Positions 8,168-15,389 of a DNA stretch of 64,000 nt are shown piece after piece; positions within the stretch are counted from its first letter, which is position 1; each line of letters begins with the position of its first letter. The DNA is from DASSFZ01 sp035283185 (GTDB taxonomy: Bacteria > Chloroflexota > Anaerolineae > Fen-1058). The position numbers and the translations under genes are program-made. The notes under the pieces were generated by a model. The model had not been told where the DNA came from, did no database searches, and was given only the letters and a program-made list of their open reading frames with translations. Where the stretch lies: assembly GCA_035283185.1 (NCBI GenBank), contig DATEUJ010000144.1, forward strand, positions 26,766 through 90,765, in the 5' to 3' direction.

Positions 8168-8892
8168 ACGGGAACCTCAGGTGGACGGAGTGGAATGATG
8201 AAATCATCGGCAAACAGTCGATCGACTTCGATGCCGAGTTGTCGATACAGTTCCGGCGGCACACTGATGTCGGCCAGATACAGATCGCCGACGAACGGTC
8301 GAGCCTGCGGCGTCAGCAGTCCCGTCTTCGGCAGGGCCAGCGTCAGCGTCGCAGTCGCGCGAATGCACGGCGATCCCGGCTGCCCGGTGGTCGTATCAAG
8401 TCCGGATGGCGTGTCGAGCGCCAGAATCGGGCGGCCAGAGGCATTCGCTCGCTCGATCCACGCGGCGACCGCGCCTCGCGGGTTCCCGCTGAGGCCGTAC
8501 CCGATCAAGGCATCGACGATCAGATCGGCCTGCGCCAAATCGGGATCGGCCTTCATCGCAAGTCCCATGACCTTCAGGATGCGCCATTGATGCGCGGGGA
8601 CATCCGTGAGCCGCGCTGCGTCGCCGACCAGCTTCGCCTGCACGATCGCGCCGCGATTGTGCAGATGGCGCGCCGCGACCATGCCGCCGCCGCCGTTGTT
8701 GCCCGCGCCGCACAGCACGACGATGCGCCGCCCCACCAGCCCACCGCCCAGCATGCGACGTGCCTGCTCGGCCAGATCGCGCCCGGCATTCTCCATCATC
8801 TGTATGAGCAGGATGCCGTACGTCTCAATCATCAATCGATCGACATCGGTCATTTGCGTCGTGGTGAGCGCCGGCAAGAGGGCATGGCTCAT
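8164..8892 (-). CDS. nnrE: NAD(P)H-hydrate epimerase
   Basis: A 242-residue YjeF_N-type protein with the nucleotide-binding stretch LCGAGNNGGGG and the catalytic region VDALIGYGLSG...LDTPSGLD. It epimerises damaged NAD(P)H hydrates in the repair of nicotinamide cofactors. The ADP-dependent dehydratase domain often fused to it is not present. Its stop overlaps the start of the Grx-TrxR gene, so it sits inside a thioredoxin operon. Confidence 0.85.
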   Translation of the reverse strand: MSHALLPALTTTQMTDVDRLMIETYGILLIQMMENAGRDLAEQARRMLGGGLVGRRIVVLCGAGNNGGGGMVAARHLHNRGAIVQAKLVGDAARLTDVPAHQWRILKVMGLAMKADPDLAQADLIVDALIGYGLSGNPRGAVAAWIERANASGRPILALDTPSGLDTTTGQPGSPCIRATATLTLALPKTGLLTPQARPFVGDLYLADISVPPELYRQLGIEVDRLFADDFIIPLRPPEVPV

Positions 8893-8899
8893 CAGTGTC

Positions 8900-9247
8900 T
8901 CACCCGGCTACTGGCGCAATCTTCGCCAGCGAGAGGTCGAGACCGTGCGCCAATCGGTCTTTAGGTATATAACCGACGAAGCGATCCACTTCTTGTCCAC
9001 CCGCAAACAGTATAAGCGTCGGGATGCCGTGAACGCCGTACGCTTGCGATACGTCGGGGTTCGCGTCCACGTCCAACTTGGCGAACTGAATCTGCCCGTC
9101 GTATTCGTCGGCCAGCGTGTCGACCACCGGAGCCAGCATCCGGCACGGTCCGCACCACGCCGCCCAGAAATCGACGACGGTGGGAGTCGAAGACTTCAGT
9201 ACCTTCTCCTCAAAATCCTGACTTGTGACCTTGAGCGGCTTGGACAT
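8900..9247 (-). CDS. trxA: thioredoxin
   Basis: One hundred and fifteen residues with the canonical active site WCGPC and cis-Pro in GIPTLILF. The start at 9247 follows GAAGGAG. It is a cytoplasmic dithiol carrier, encoded between the TlpA-like gene and the NnrE gene and close to its likely reductase. Confidence 0.93.
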   Translation of the reverse strand: MSKPLKVTSQDFEEKVLKSSTPTVVDFWAAWCGPCRMLAPVVDTLADEYDGQIQFAKLDVDANPDVSQAYGVHGIPTLILFAGGQEVDRFVGYIPKDRLAHGLDLSLAKIAPVAG

Positions 9248-9260
9248 GATAATCACTCCT

Positions 9261-9830
9261 TCAGCGCACCGGCAGAATCTGCGCGAGATATTGCTCGATG
9301 GCCTCGCCTGTGAGCGGCCCGGCGTTGACGGCACGTACGCTGCCGTCTGCGTCGACGAATACTGAAGTCGGCAGGCCGAACAACGCGTACGCCTTGCTCA
9401 CGCTGCCGTCTTCGTCGAGCAGCACTGGGAAGGGCATCCGAAATTCGTCCACGAACGCCCGCGCGTCGGTAACGGCATCTTGAAAGGTCGAATTGATCGC
9501 CAGCACTTCCAGGCCGGCGCCCTGGTGCGCCTGATATGCCTGAACGATTTCTGGCATCTCGGCGCGGCACGGCCCGCACCACGACGCCCAGAAATTGATG
9601 AATACCGGGCGGCCCTTGTAATCCGACAGGCTCACTTCGCCGCCCTCCAGCGTCTTGAGCGTGAAGTCCGGCGCGGATGTGCCCGGTCGCAGACCGAACC
9701 CCGCGACCGGCGCATTGGTCGGGGCCGGGTTCGGGTCGGGCGGTGAAGTGGGTATCGAAATTGCTGCTGGCGCGCAGGCCGCCAGCAACACAGCCAGCCC
9801 GACGAAAGCCATCCACACTCGCCGTTTCAT
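9261..9830 (-). CDS. TlpA/ResA-type thioredoxin-fold lipoprotein
   Basis: The N-terminal lipoprotein signal ends LLAAC (Cys19). A Pro-rich linker follows, then an AhpC/TlpA-like thioredoxin fold with WCGPC and the cis-Pro stretch GLPTSVFV. Such anchored proteins reduce extracytoplasmic disulfides, often in cytochrome c maturation, using electrons supplied by CcdA. Its start overlaps the end of the adjacent ccdA gene by 4 bp, so the two are coupled. Confidence 0.9.
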   Translation of the reverse strand: MKRRVWMAFVGLAVLLAACAPAAISIPTSPPDPNPAPTNAPVAGFGLRPGTSAPDFTLKTLEGGEVSLSDYKGRPVFINFWASWCGPCRAEMPEIVQAYQAHQGAGLEVLAINSTFQDAVTDARAFVDEFRMPFPVLLDEDGSVSKAYALFGLPTSVFVDADGSVRAVNAGPLTGEAIEQYLAQILPVR

Positions 9831-10645
9831 TCAGTCCTCCTCGATTCGACGGCAGCCTGCCCGACGGCGTGGCCGCTCAGGTAGCCGATGTACGCCGGCA
9901 CCAGCGGCAGCACGCACGGCGACAGGAACGACAGCAGCCCGCCCAGCACCGCGATGAAGAAGGTCGGGCTTGCCGCGCCGGCCAGTCCCTCGTCGAAGGT
10001 GGTGAGTTGCCCGCTCAACCGCGCGATGAGCGACGTGAGCGCGCCGGAAATCAGCAGCACGCCCAGCGCGATCAGAAACAGGCCGGTGATGATTTCGATC
10101 GCGTGTAGGTGGCGCGTTATCTTCCGCACGTGGACGCCAAGCCGGTCGACGAGTAGGCCCATGATCAGGAACGGCACGCCGAGGCCAATGGCGTAGCCAA
10201 TCGCCAGCAGTAGCGACGCGCCGGTCTCACCCTGGAAACCCAGTTGCAGGATCGAACCGAGCACCAGCCCGATGCACGGTGTCCAGCCGGCGGCGAAGAA
10301 CGTGCCCATCGCGAACGACGAGACGTAACCCAGTTCGGGCCGGCCCGCGAACTGGCGGCGCGTGTCGTAGTACAGGAAGGGAATCTTGAGCACGCGCATC
10401 GTCACCAGCCCGAACACGATGATGACGGCGCCACTGATTCGGGCGATTTCGAATTTGTACTGGATGATAAGCGCGCTCAGCAGCGTGAACGCGCCGCCGA
10501 ACAGCACGACGAAGATGACCGAGAACCCCAGCACGAACGAGGTCGCATGTAGAAACGTGCCCAAGCGCTGGGCAGGCGAAACAGGCCGTGCCGTCGCCGA
10601 AAGCGTCGCGTGAGACATAACCGCGTTCCTCATAGCCCTGGCCAT
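9827..10645 (-). CDS. ccdA: CcdA-type membrane protein with circularly permuted domain order
   Basis: A 272-residue multi-span membrane protein, start at 10645 behind GGAGAGGAG. Both hallmark Cys motifs of CcdA are present, but in reverse order. The motif normally near the C-terminal half (AGWTPCIGLVLGS) comes first. The motif that normally opens the protein (GLLSFLSPCVLPLVPAYIGY) lies in the last 45 residues, and the segment before it (GLAGAASPTFFIAVL) resembles a normal CcdA N-terminus. It should move electrons from thioredoxin to the TlpA-like protein encoded next. A misassembly or an old tandem duplication with end losses could give the same picture. Confidence 0.8.
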   Translation of the reverse strand: MARAMRNAVMSHATLSATARPVSPAQRLGTFLHATSFVLGFSVIFVVLFGGAFTLLSALIIQYKFEIARISGAVIIVFGLVTMRVLKIPFLYYDTRRQFAGRPELGYVSSFAMGTFFAAGWTPCIGLVLGSILQLGFQGETGASLLLAIGYAIGLGVPFLIMGLLVDRLGVHVRKITRHLHAIEIITGLFLIALGVLLISGALTSLIARLSGQLTTFDEGLAGAASPTFFIAVLGGLLSFLSPCVLPLVPAYIGYLSGHAVGQAAVESRRTE

Positions 10646-10683
10646 CAGGTCTCCTCTCCGTTCGCGTCGCGTGTATGCTTCCG

Positions 10684-10980
10684 TCAGCGCCCGAACAATT
10701 GCCGCAGAAAGCCGGGGCGTGACCGGTTCAGCCTCTTCAGCACCTCGCCGGGCCACGGCTCGACCATGACCGACGCGTCGGGAAAGATCACCGTCGGCAC
10801 GGACAGATGCCCACGTGCCAGCGCGCGCAGCTCGCCTTGGTAGCGCGGATCGCCGTCGATCACGTCGCGCCACTCATGCGGGATGCGGTATTCGTGCAGC
10901 GTGTCCGCCAGCAGGCTGGCCTGCGGACAATAGACGTGACCGTACACGATCAGTCGCTCGCCGGCGCGAGGGTCATCCAT
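10684..10980 (-). CDS. glutaredoxin-like protein with a single active-site Cys
   Basis: Ninety-eight residues with start at 10980 behind GGAG. The N-terminus IVYGHVYCPQASLLADTL matches glutaredoxin strand 1 and helix 1, and SVPTVIFPDA gives the cis-Pro loop. The usual CPYC/CPDC motif is CPQA, so a monothiol mechanism or a non-redox role is likely. It shares strand and redox theme with the ccdA-tlpA-trxA cluster. Confidence 0.75.
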   Translation of the reverse strand: MDDPRAGERLIVYGHVYCPQASLLADTLHEYRIPHEWRDVIDGDPRYQGELRALARGHLSVPTVIFPDASVMVEPWPGEVLKRLNRSRPGFLRQLFGR

Positions 10981-11076
10981 ACCGTCACCACTCCGATCAA
11001 AGTTTACCATTAATGGGCCGGGCCGGGCCGGGCGTGTGCTGCCCGACCCGACCCTCACACTGATCGGGTCGCGCCT

Positions 11077-11532
11077 TCAGCCGATAAACAATCCATACAC
11101 CAGCGCGACGACCACGCCGTAGATCACGTGGCCGATCAGCCCACCCATGAAGGCCATCACACCGCCGTTGCTCAGCATGTACACGCCGGGCGCCTGAACC
11201 GTGCCCGCCTTGATGCCCTCGTGCAGCATCGGCATGCCGCCCATCACCAGTCCGGCGGCCAGCCAGTGAACGGCGCCGAACAGCGCGCCGCTGCCCACGC
11301 TGACCGATCCGACGCCTGCGCTCCACAGCGCGGCGTAGATGATGGCGAAGATCGCGCCCATCATGAAGTGGAGCACCCAGCCGAGCGTGTTGTTGCCATC
11401 CTTGCTGAACATGGAGCCGAGCATCTCCCAGATCGCCATCTTGGGCATGCCCATCCTGGGAGCCATCGCCATCACTATGCTGATGACGGCGGTTCCAACT
11501 ATACCTGCCACGACTGCGCCTACGATGTTCAT
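11077..11532 (-). CDS. small membrane protein (DUF6789-like)
   Basis: One hundred and fifty-one residues with about four hydrophobic segments and many Gly and Met (VVAGIVGTAVISIVMAM, MGGLIGHVIYGVVVALVYG). The start at 11532 follows AGGGGG. The function is unknown. It is directly preceded by a minus-strand ECF-type promoter (11574-11601), which places it in the proposed sigma regulon. Confidence 0.75.
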   Translation of the reverse strand: MNIVGAVVAGIVGTAVISIVMAMAPRMGMPKMAIWEMLGSMFSKDGNNTLGWVLHFMMGAIFAIIYAALWSAGVGSVSVGSGALFGAVHWLAAGLVMGGMPMLHEGIKAGTVQAPGVYMLSNGGVMAFMGGLIGHVIYGVVVALVYGLFIG

Positions 11533-11573
11533 GTCTGCCCCCTGTGATATGAAAACAGATCTTTCATACCCTC

Positions 11574-11601
11574 TAGACGCCTTGAAGCGGGAGTTTCTTA
11601 C
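11574..11601 (-). promoter_or_regulatory. ECF-type promoter upstream of the DUF6789-like gene
   Basis: GTAAGA (11596-11601), a 16-nt spacer and CGTCTA (11574-11579) on the minus strand, about 42 bp before the start codon. Same motif and spacer as seven other sites in the window. Confidence 0.7.
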
Positions 11602-11637
11602 ACAAGTATTGAGGCATGCATTTTCTTTCGTGAGTGC

Positions 11638-11665
11638 GTAAGACTCCAGAAGCCGAACGCGTCTA
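11638..11665 (+). promoter_or_regulatory. ECF-type promoter facing a gene-free strand
   Basis: GTAAGA (11638-11643), a 16-nt spacer and CGTCTA (11660-11665). No plus-strand gene follows for 2 kb, only a short C-rich stretch and a GC-rich hairpin. Confidence 0.65.
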
Positions 11666-11671
11666 TATGGC

Positions 11672-11740
11672 AGACGGCGACCCACTACTTTCTTCTTCTC
11701 CTCCTGTGAGCGAGCCCCGGAGGGCGACCTTCGGGGCTCG
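11672..11740 (+). ncRNA. candidate C-rich small RNA under ECF control
   Basis: Downstream of the promoter at 11638 comes the pyrimidine run TTTCTTCTTCTCCTCCTG (11690-11707), complementary to purine-rich ribosome-binding sites. It is followed by the hairpin CGAGCCCCG/CGGGGCTCG (11711-11740). A second locus at 18844-18908 has the same order of promoter, CU-run and hairpin. No U-tract follows the stem, and the hairpin could equally end the opposing cytochrome transcript, so this is a candidate only. Confidence 0.45.
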
Positions 11741-11767
11741 GCGCATCTGGCACGAAAGGATTTGTAC

Positions 11768-12205
11768 TCACTGCTGACTGAGCAGAAAGGCCACCAGGTC
11801 CGCGATCTGCTGCTCGGATAAACTCTTTCCAAAGTCCTGAGGCATGATATCCTTGAAGCACGTGCCAGTCGGGCAGTTGGAAGCGATAAACGCGTTCGGG
11901 GTCAGGATGGATTCGCGGATATAACCTTCGGCGTCTTGGGCCGAACCGGTGTACGTGGGATCACTGACTCGCGCAGCCGCTTCTGTTCCGATGTGCGTCA
12001 AGTTCGGGCCGATCTGCCCGTTAGACACGCCCTCGATCGTATGGCAAGTGGCGCAGGGCGGTTTCGCCTCGCTTGTGAACAGCGCTTTGCCCCGCTCGGG
12101 ATCCCCCCTCGGTGTCGGGTTACCACCGCACGTAGCCAGCAGCACAGCCAGAACGACGAAGGCAGGCCCAAGTGTGTTCAGATGATACCGTCGATACGCT
12201 CTCAT
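11768..12205 (-). CDS. lipid-anchored mono-heme cytochrome c
   Basis: A 145-residue protein with an N-terminal hydrophobic signal and lipobox-like LLATC, one heme-binding CATCH motif and an axial-ligand region MPQDFGKSLSEQQIADLVAFL. The start follows AAGGAG. An additional CPTGTC pair lies between the heme and the Met ligand. It is a small electron carrier on the outer face of the membrane, near the ccdA-tlpA genes that could serve its maturation. Confidence 0.85.
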   Translation of the reverse strand: MRAYRRYHLNTLGPAFVVLAVLLATCGGNPTPRGDPERGKALFTSEAKPPCATCHTIEGVSNGQIGPNLTHIGTEAAARVSDPTYTGSAQDAEGYIRESILTPNAFIASNCPTGTCFKDIMPQDFGKSLSEQQIADLVAFLLSQQ

Positions 12206-12225
12206 GTAACTCCTTGTGTGGAACG

Positions 12226-12265
12226 AGGAGGCACGGAGCGCTTCGCTCTGCCCTCCGTGCCTCCT
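12226..12265 (-). terminator. strong inverted repeat between lipoprotein and cytochrome genes
   Basis: A perfect 13-bp stem (AGGAGGCACGGAG with its complement at 12253-12265) lies just downstream of the lipoprotein gene. No clear T-run follows, so it may act as an mRNA-stabilising or terminating stem. Confidence 0.5.
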
Positions 12266-12297
12266 GGCCTAAACTGACGTGTTTGTTGACGGCTGCA

Positions 12298-12831
12298 TTA
12301 GCAGTCGGGAGCCGGCGTGACCATGAAGTTCTGATCGACTCCGGGTGCAACGGCCCCCCAGGGCGCCTCGAAGTTGCGCACCGCCACGTGCACGAACCAC
12401 ACGCCCTCCGCTCCCGGCTCGCCGCCGTGCGTGTCGTTCTGCAGATCGTGAAAGTGAGTGAAGCCCTTGCCGTATGCCTGCTCGACCCGTTCCTGGTCCG
12501 ATTTGCAGAACTTGCCCGGAATGCCGAGCGCCACCCAGTTCAGATTCTCAGCCTGCGAGAGATCCATGTTGTCGAAGTGCGTCGCCAGGACCACCCCGCT
12601 GGGCAGCATGACCGCCCGATGGTCGGACATCGACGGCATCTCGACCGGTGTCATCAACGCTGTGAGTTGCTGCCAGAACTTCGCTGATTTCTCCAGCTCG
12701 GCCACCTGCGCCTTGAGGCTGGCGATCTCCTGATCTTTGGCCGCCACCTCCGACGCGGAGACTCCCGGTGAACAGGCGCTGGCCACGAGGGCCACAAGCG
12801 CGAATCCGGCGAACCACTTTCTGGCTTTCAT
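12298..12831 (-). CDS. lipoprotein of unknown function with coiled-coil stem
   Basis: A 177-residue protein starting at 12831 behind GGAGGAGGA. The signal ends in VASAC (Cys20), followed by a short coiled coil (EVAAKDQEIASLKAQVAELE). The globular part contains HFDNMDL, a HFHDLQNDTHGG stretch rich in His and Asp, and a C-terminal Cys. The His-rich region hints at metal binding, but no family is recognised. Confidence 0.7.
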   Translation of the reverse strand: MKARKWFAGFALVALVASACSPGVSASEVAAKDQEIASLKAQVAELEKSAKFWQQLTALMTPVEMPSMSDHRAVMLPSGVVLATHFDNMDLSQAENLNWVALGIPGKFCKSDQERVEQAYGKGFTHFHDLQNDTHGGEPGAEGVWFVHVAVRNFEAPWGAVAPGVDQNFMVTPAPDC

Positions 12832-13012
12832 CGTTGTTCCTCCTCCGTGGGATGGGTTATCGAGGCTGTGCCTCTGTTGATGCTGCGAGAGCGTGTCATG
12901 TTGCGAGCGTTGACCACCCCCTTTCAGATCGAATGTGCGATGGCGTGCCAGGCTGGCACAGTGTCTCCAGGCCGCGTGATCGGTGCCGCTCAAGGCTGAG
13001 ATCTCACCTGTA

Positions 13013-13495
13013 TCAATCTGCTTCGAGGTCTTCCATTTCGAGTGTAGTCGTGATGGCTACACAGCCGCCGATACTGCGCGCCACCGGGCAATAATCGGCG
13101 TGAAAGCCCAGCACGCGCTGGGCAGTCTCGCGTTCGGCCGGATCGATTTTCAGGTGGTAACGCACATGAATGCGCCTGAGAATCAGCACCTTGCCGTCCA
13201 ACTCAACTTCGCCCGTCGCTTCCGACGTGAGCCGACCTTCGCCAGCAGGAATCCTGCGCGCTTCCAGCGCGCCGCCGAATGTCCCGGTGAGTCAACCGGC
13301 GGCGGCAGCTACGACATAATCGAGCGTGGCGGCATGCGGCTCGGAGACATCGGGGCTGATGCCATAGTGTTGGGCGATTTCGGAATGGACGCCGAAGCGA
13401 ATTGGCTCTGTCTCCACGGGCAGATACGCGCGACGCAGCGGCCCTTTGACTCGCTCAATGCGCACATTGGACTTGTACACCACTTGACCCGGCAT
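13013..13495 (-). CDS. OsmC-family peroxidase-like protein with Sec in place of the catalytic Cys
   Basis: The start at 13495 follows TTGGAGG. The reading frame gives a 160-residue OsmC-type protein interrupted only by TGA at 13292-13294. The context DYVVAAAAG-UGA-LTGTFGGALEAR aligns with the first OsmC catalytic Cys (usually AAGCLTGT), making residue 68 Sec. The second Cys is intact in ADYCPVARS. A perfect 6-bp hairpin follows 19 nt later. OsmC proteins reduce organic hydroperoxides. A divergent sigma-factor gene and an ECF-type promoter lie upstream. Sec-containing OsmC-like proteins have been reported in bacteria, which supports this reading. Confidence 0.82.
13256..13272 (-). promoter_or_regulatory. 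candidate SECIS hairpin of the OsmC gene
   Basis: GCGCGC-TGGAA-GCGCGC, a perfect 6-bp stem with G near the loop start, begins 19 nt after the TGA. Confidence 0.65.
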
Positions 13496-13605
13496 ATTCG
13501 TTGCCTCCAACAAGTGGCCCGCCTCGCGCCCAAAATGATGTGGGACACGTGCATCGAGAGCGAGGCGGGTTGATTCAGGCTGAGTTGGGATAGTGTGCCT
13601 TTTTA

Positions 13606-13633
13606 TAGACGCGCTTCAGGCGCGACATCTTAC
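13606..13633 (-). promoter_or_regulatory. ECF-type promoter of the OsmC selenoprotein gene
   Basis: GTAAGA (13628-13633), 16 nt, CGTCTA (13606-13611) on the minus strand, about 110 bp before the start codon. It lies back to back with the sigma-factor gene. Confidence 0.72.
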
Positions 13634-13662
13634 CTGTGAACTTGTGTTCTGCAGATACATGC

Positions 13663-13668
13663 TACAAT
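13663..13668 (+). promoter_or_regulatory. putative -10 box of the sigma-factor gene (leaderless start)
   Basis: TACAAT lies 8 bp before the ATG at 13677, with a weak TTGTGT 15 bp upstream of it. Transcription would begin at or near the start codon, and no ribosome site is visible. Confidence 0.4.
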
Positions 13669-13676
13669 TGCCACTG

Positions 13677-14330
13677 ATGAAGGTATCGCCCGCCGCCCGC
13701 ACGAATACGGATTGGCTGACCGACTTGCGCGCGCCCGGCCCGGCTCGCGAGGCCGCGCTCGCAGACTTGCGCGCGATCATCCTGGCCGGCCTGCCGTATG
13801 CCCTCGCCAACTGGCTGTCTGCCACCGATCCCCAATTCGACGCCCTGGCCGAAGACGTGACGCAGGAAACGCTGATGCGCGTGCTGGATCGTCTCGACAC
13901 CTTCGAGGGTCGCAGCCAGTTCGCCACCTGGGTGCACAAGATCGCCGTGCGCGTCGCACTCACCGAACTGCGCCGCCGCCGTTGGAAGGATGTTTCGCTG
14001 GACGCCGTTCTCGCGTCTGACGAGGGATCCGCTGAGTCGCAGTCGATGGCGGTAGACGCATCGCCCAGCCCGGAGGCTATCCTCGAGCGAGCCGATATGC
14101 TGGCGCGTGTACAGCATATAATCCTGGCAGAACTAACCGACAAGCAGCGGCAGGCGATGATGGCGGTCGGTGTGAAGGGCTTACCGCTTGAGGAAGTCGC
14201 CCGCCGCATGCATATGGAGCGCAACGCGCTGTACAAGCTCATGCATGATGCGCGGCTTCGGCTGAAACGGCGACTGCTCCGTGAGGGGTTGACGCCGGAG
14301 GATGTGCTCGCAGTATTCGAGCGGCAGTAA
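13677..14330 (+). CDS. ECF-type RNA polymerase sigma factor
   Basis: About 217 residues from the ATG at 13677. Region 2 includes DVTQETLMRVLDRLDTF and FATWVHKIAVRVAL. Region 4 includes LTDKQRQAMM, GLPLEEVARRM and ERNALYKLMHDARLRLKRRL. A zinc-finger protein follows 44 bp downstream, itself preceded by a copy of the motif GTAAGR-N16-CRTCWR, which recurs eight times in this window and is the likely target of this factor. An in-frame ATG at 13659 is possible but would overlap the -10 box. Confidence 0.88.
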   Translation: MKVSPAARTNTDWLTDLRAPGPAREAALADLRAIILAGLPYALANWLSATDPQFDALAEDVTQETLMRVLDRLDTFEGRSQFATWVHKIAVRVALTELRRRRWKDVSLDAVLASDEGSAESQSMAVDASPSPEAILERADMLARVQHIILAELTDKQRQAMMAVGVKGLPLEEVARRMHMERNALYKLMHDARLRLKRRLLREGLTPEDVLAVFERQ

Positions 14331-14354
14331 GGAACTCGGTGTTAATCGCGTCTA
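14327..14354 (+). promoter_or_regulatory. ECF-type promoter of the anti-sigma gene
   Basis: GTAAGG (14327-14332), 16 nt, CGTCTA (14349-14354); the first box overlaps the sigma-factor stop codon. A GGGAGGAG ribosome site and the ATG follow within 21 bp. Confidence 0.7.
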
Positions 14355-14374
14355 TGGGAGGAGAAAGGCGGCAT

Positions 14375-14674
14375 ATGAAGCAGATCATCCGCACACTTCG
14401 ACGGTGGCTCAGACAGGCAAGCATGGTGTCAAGCAGACCTATGTCACCGGACGCCGTTCAGAAACTCGTTCGCGAACTGGAGCACACGCGGGACACTGAA
14501 TACACGTGTGACGACGTGTTGCGCCTGCTCGACCAGTTCGCCGAGGCTGCCCTGCGCGGCCAAGACGCCGCCCGGCTGATGCCGCTCGTGCAGCACCATC
14601 TGGACAACTGCGTAGACTGCCGCGAGGAGTTCGAGGCGCTGATGCGCATCTTGCGTGCGTCGCCGGCGTTATGA
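14375..14674 (+). CDS. zinc-finger anti-sigma-like protein
   Basis: Ninety-nine residues from the ATG at 14375. An N-terminal basic helix is followed by a helical domain with H-x3-C-x2-C (HHLDNCVDC) and a preceding Cys in YTCDDVLRLLDQF, as in zinc-binding anti-sigma domains. No membrane segment is seen. It is encoded right after the ECF sigma gene and probably holds it inactive until a redox or metal signal. A paralogue is encoded at 47137-47373. Confidence 0.75.
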   Translation: MKQIIRTLRRWLRQASMVSSRPMSPDAVQKLVRELEHTRDTEYTCDDVLRLLDQFAEAALRGQDAARLMPLVQHHLDNCVDCREEFEALMRILRASPAL

Positions 14675-15083
14675 TGCCCGGGTAACTTCCATTGACGGAT
14701 GCCATTGCGCGTTCCGGAACGGAGAGCGGCACAGGCAGCTTGCACCCGCACTCGGCGAAGATCGCCTGTACTTCCTCGAAACCGATCTCCTCTCTCTCCA
14801 TCAGCACAGCCACAATCCGGTCGAGTACTTCGCGGTTAAGCCGCAGGGCCTCCCGCGTCAGCGTGTGCCGCTCCTCCAGCGGCTTGTGATCCACGTGCCC
14901 CAGTGCTTCACCGTAGCGCACAATGGACACCCGGCTGATGCGGTGTTCCGGCTGAAACACGCACGCCGCCAGCGCATGTCCGGCCTCGTGGTAGGCCACG
15001 CGCCGCCGATCTTCCGGGCGCATGTTGGCGATCGGCTGGCGCAGGCCGAGTGTCTGTTCGGGCATGGCCGTGCGAAAAGCCAT
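14439..15083 (-). pseudogene. M41 (FtsH-type) peptidase remnant with internal deletion
   Basis: The N-terminal part reads RRRVAYHEAGHALAAC, the zinc-binding HEAGH of M41 proteases, and continues to RHTLTREAL. It then jumps directly to the family C-terminal helix (REVLDRIVAVLMERE...FEEVQAIF). About a hundred residues between them, including the third zinc ligand region, are missing. No AAA+ domain precedes. The frame then runs on antisense through the anti-sigma gene, so the true C-terminus near 14690 is also disturbed. It is almost certainly inactive. Confidence 0.65.
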
Positions 15084-15102
15084 GCGGGTTCACGCGCCGT
15101 GA

Positions 15103-15130
15103 GTAAGATGGGCACGCGAGAACGCATCTA
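15103..15130 (+). promoter_or_regulatory. ECF-type promoter before a 17-codon ORF
   Basis: GTAAGA (15103-15108), 16 nt, CATCTA (15125-15130). The next features downstream are a short ORF with a good ribosome site and a terminator. Confidence 0.62.
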
Positions 15131-15157
15131 CAAGGCAAGAAGGGAGAGGAATAGATC

Positions 15158-15211
15158 ATGTTTAGTGAGCCACTGGTCGTTTCAGCGCGCATAGCTTATT
15201 CGGAGCTATAA
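15158..15211 (+). CDS. 17-residue small ORF or leader peptide
   Basis: ATG at 15158 is preceded by AAGGGAGAGG at good spacing and encodes MFSEPLVVSARIAYSEL before TAA. It starts 28 bp after an ECF-type promoter and ends 4 bp before a Rho-independent terminator. It may encode a micro-protein, or the translated part of a small regulatory RNA. There is no homology evidence; the call rests on the signals around it. Confidence 0.4.
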   Translation: MFSEPLVVSARIAYSEL

Positions 15212-15214
15212 GCC

Positions 15215-15272
15215 AGGGCAGCACAGTGTTATCGTGTGCCGGCCGAACAGCCAGGCGCTCGCTGCCCTTTTT
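15215..15272 (+). terminator. Rho-independent terminator after the small ORF
   Basis: AGGGCAGC (15215-15222) pairs with GCTGCCCT (15261-15268), followed by a T-run. The 38-nt loop contains a further GC-rich region. Confidence 0.6.
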
Positions 15273-15389
15273 GTTTGCGGGTAAGACATGAGAACTCATC
15301 AGGCACCTATACGGCAAGGGATGTGAACCAGGAGAGCCACATGCAAGAGGTTGTCGGATTTACGACAGACAAAGTGAGAGAGGTTCGCT

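Noticed and set aside
6917..8590. A 557-codon plus-strand open frame
   Set aside because: It is antisense to the thioredoxin reductase and NnrE genes, has shadow-like composition rich in Arg and His, and lacks any family motif.
10684..10980. Selenocysteine in the single-Cys glutaredoxin
   Set aside because: The second motif position is a sense codon (Ala); no TGA is present.
15190..15272. Known riboswitch in the region before the Crp gene
   Set aside because: The stems do not match a class I can name, and the small ORF plus terminator explain the layout better.
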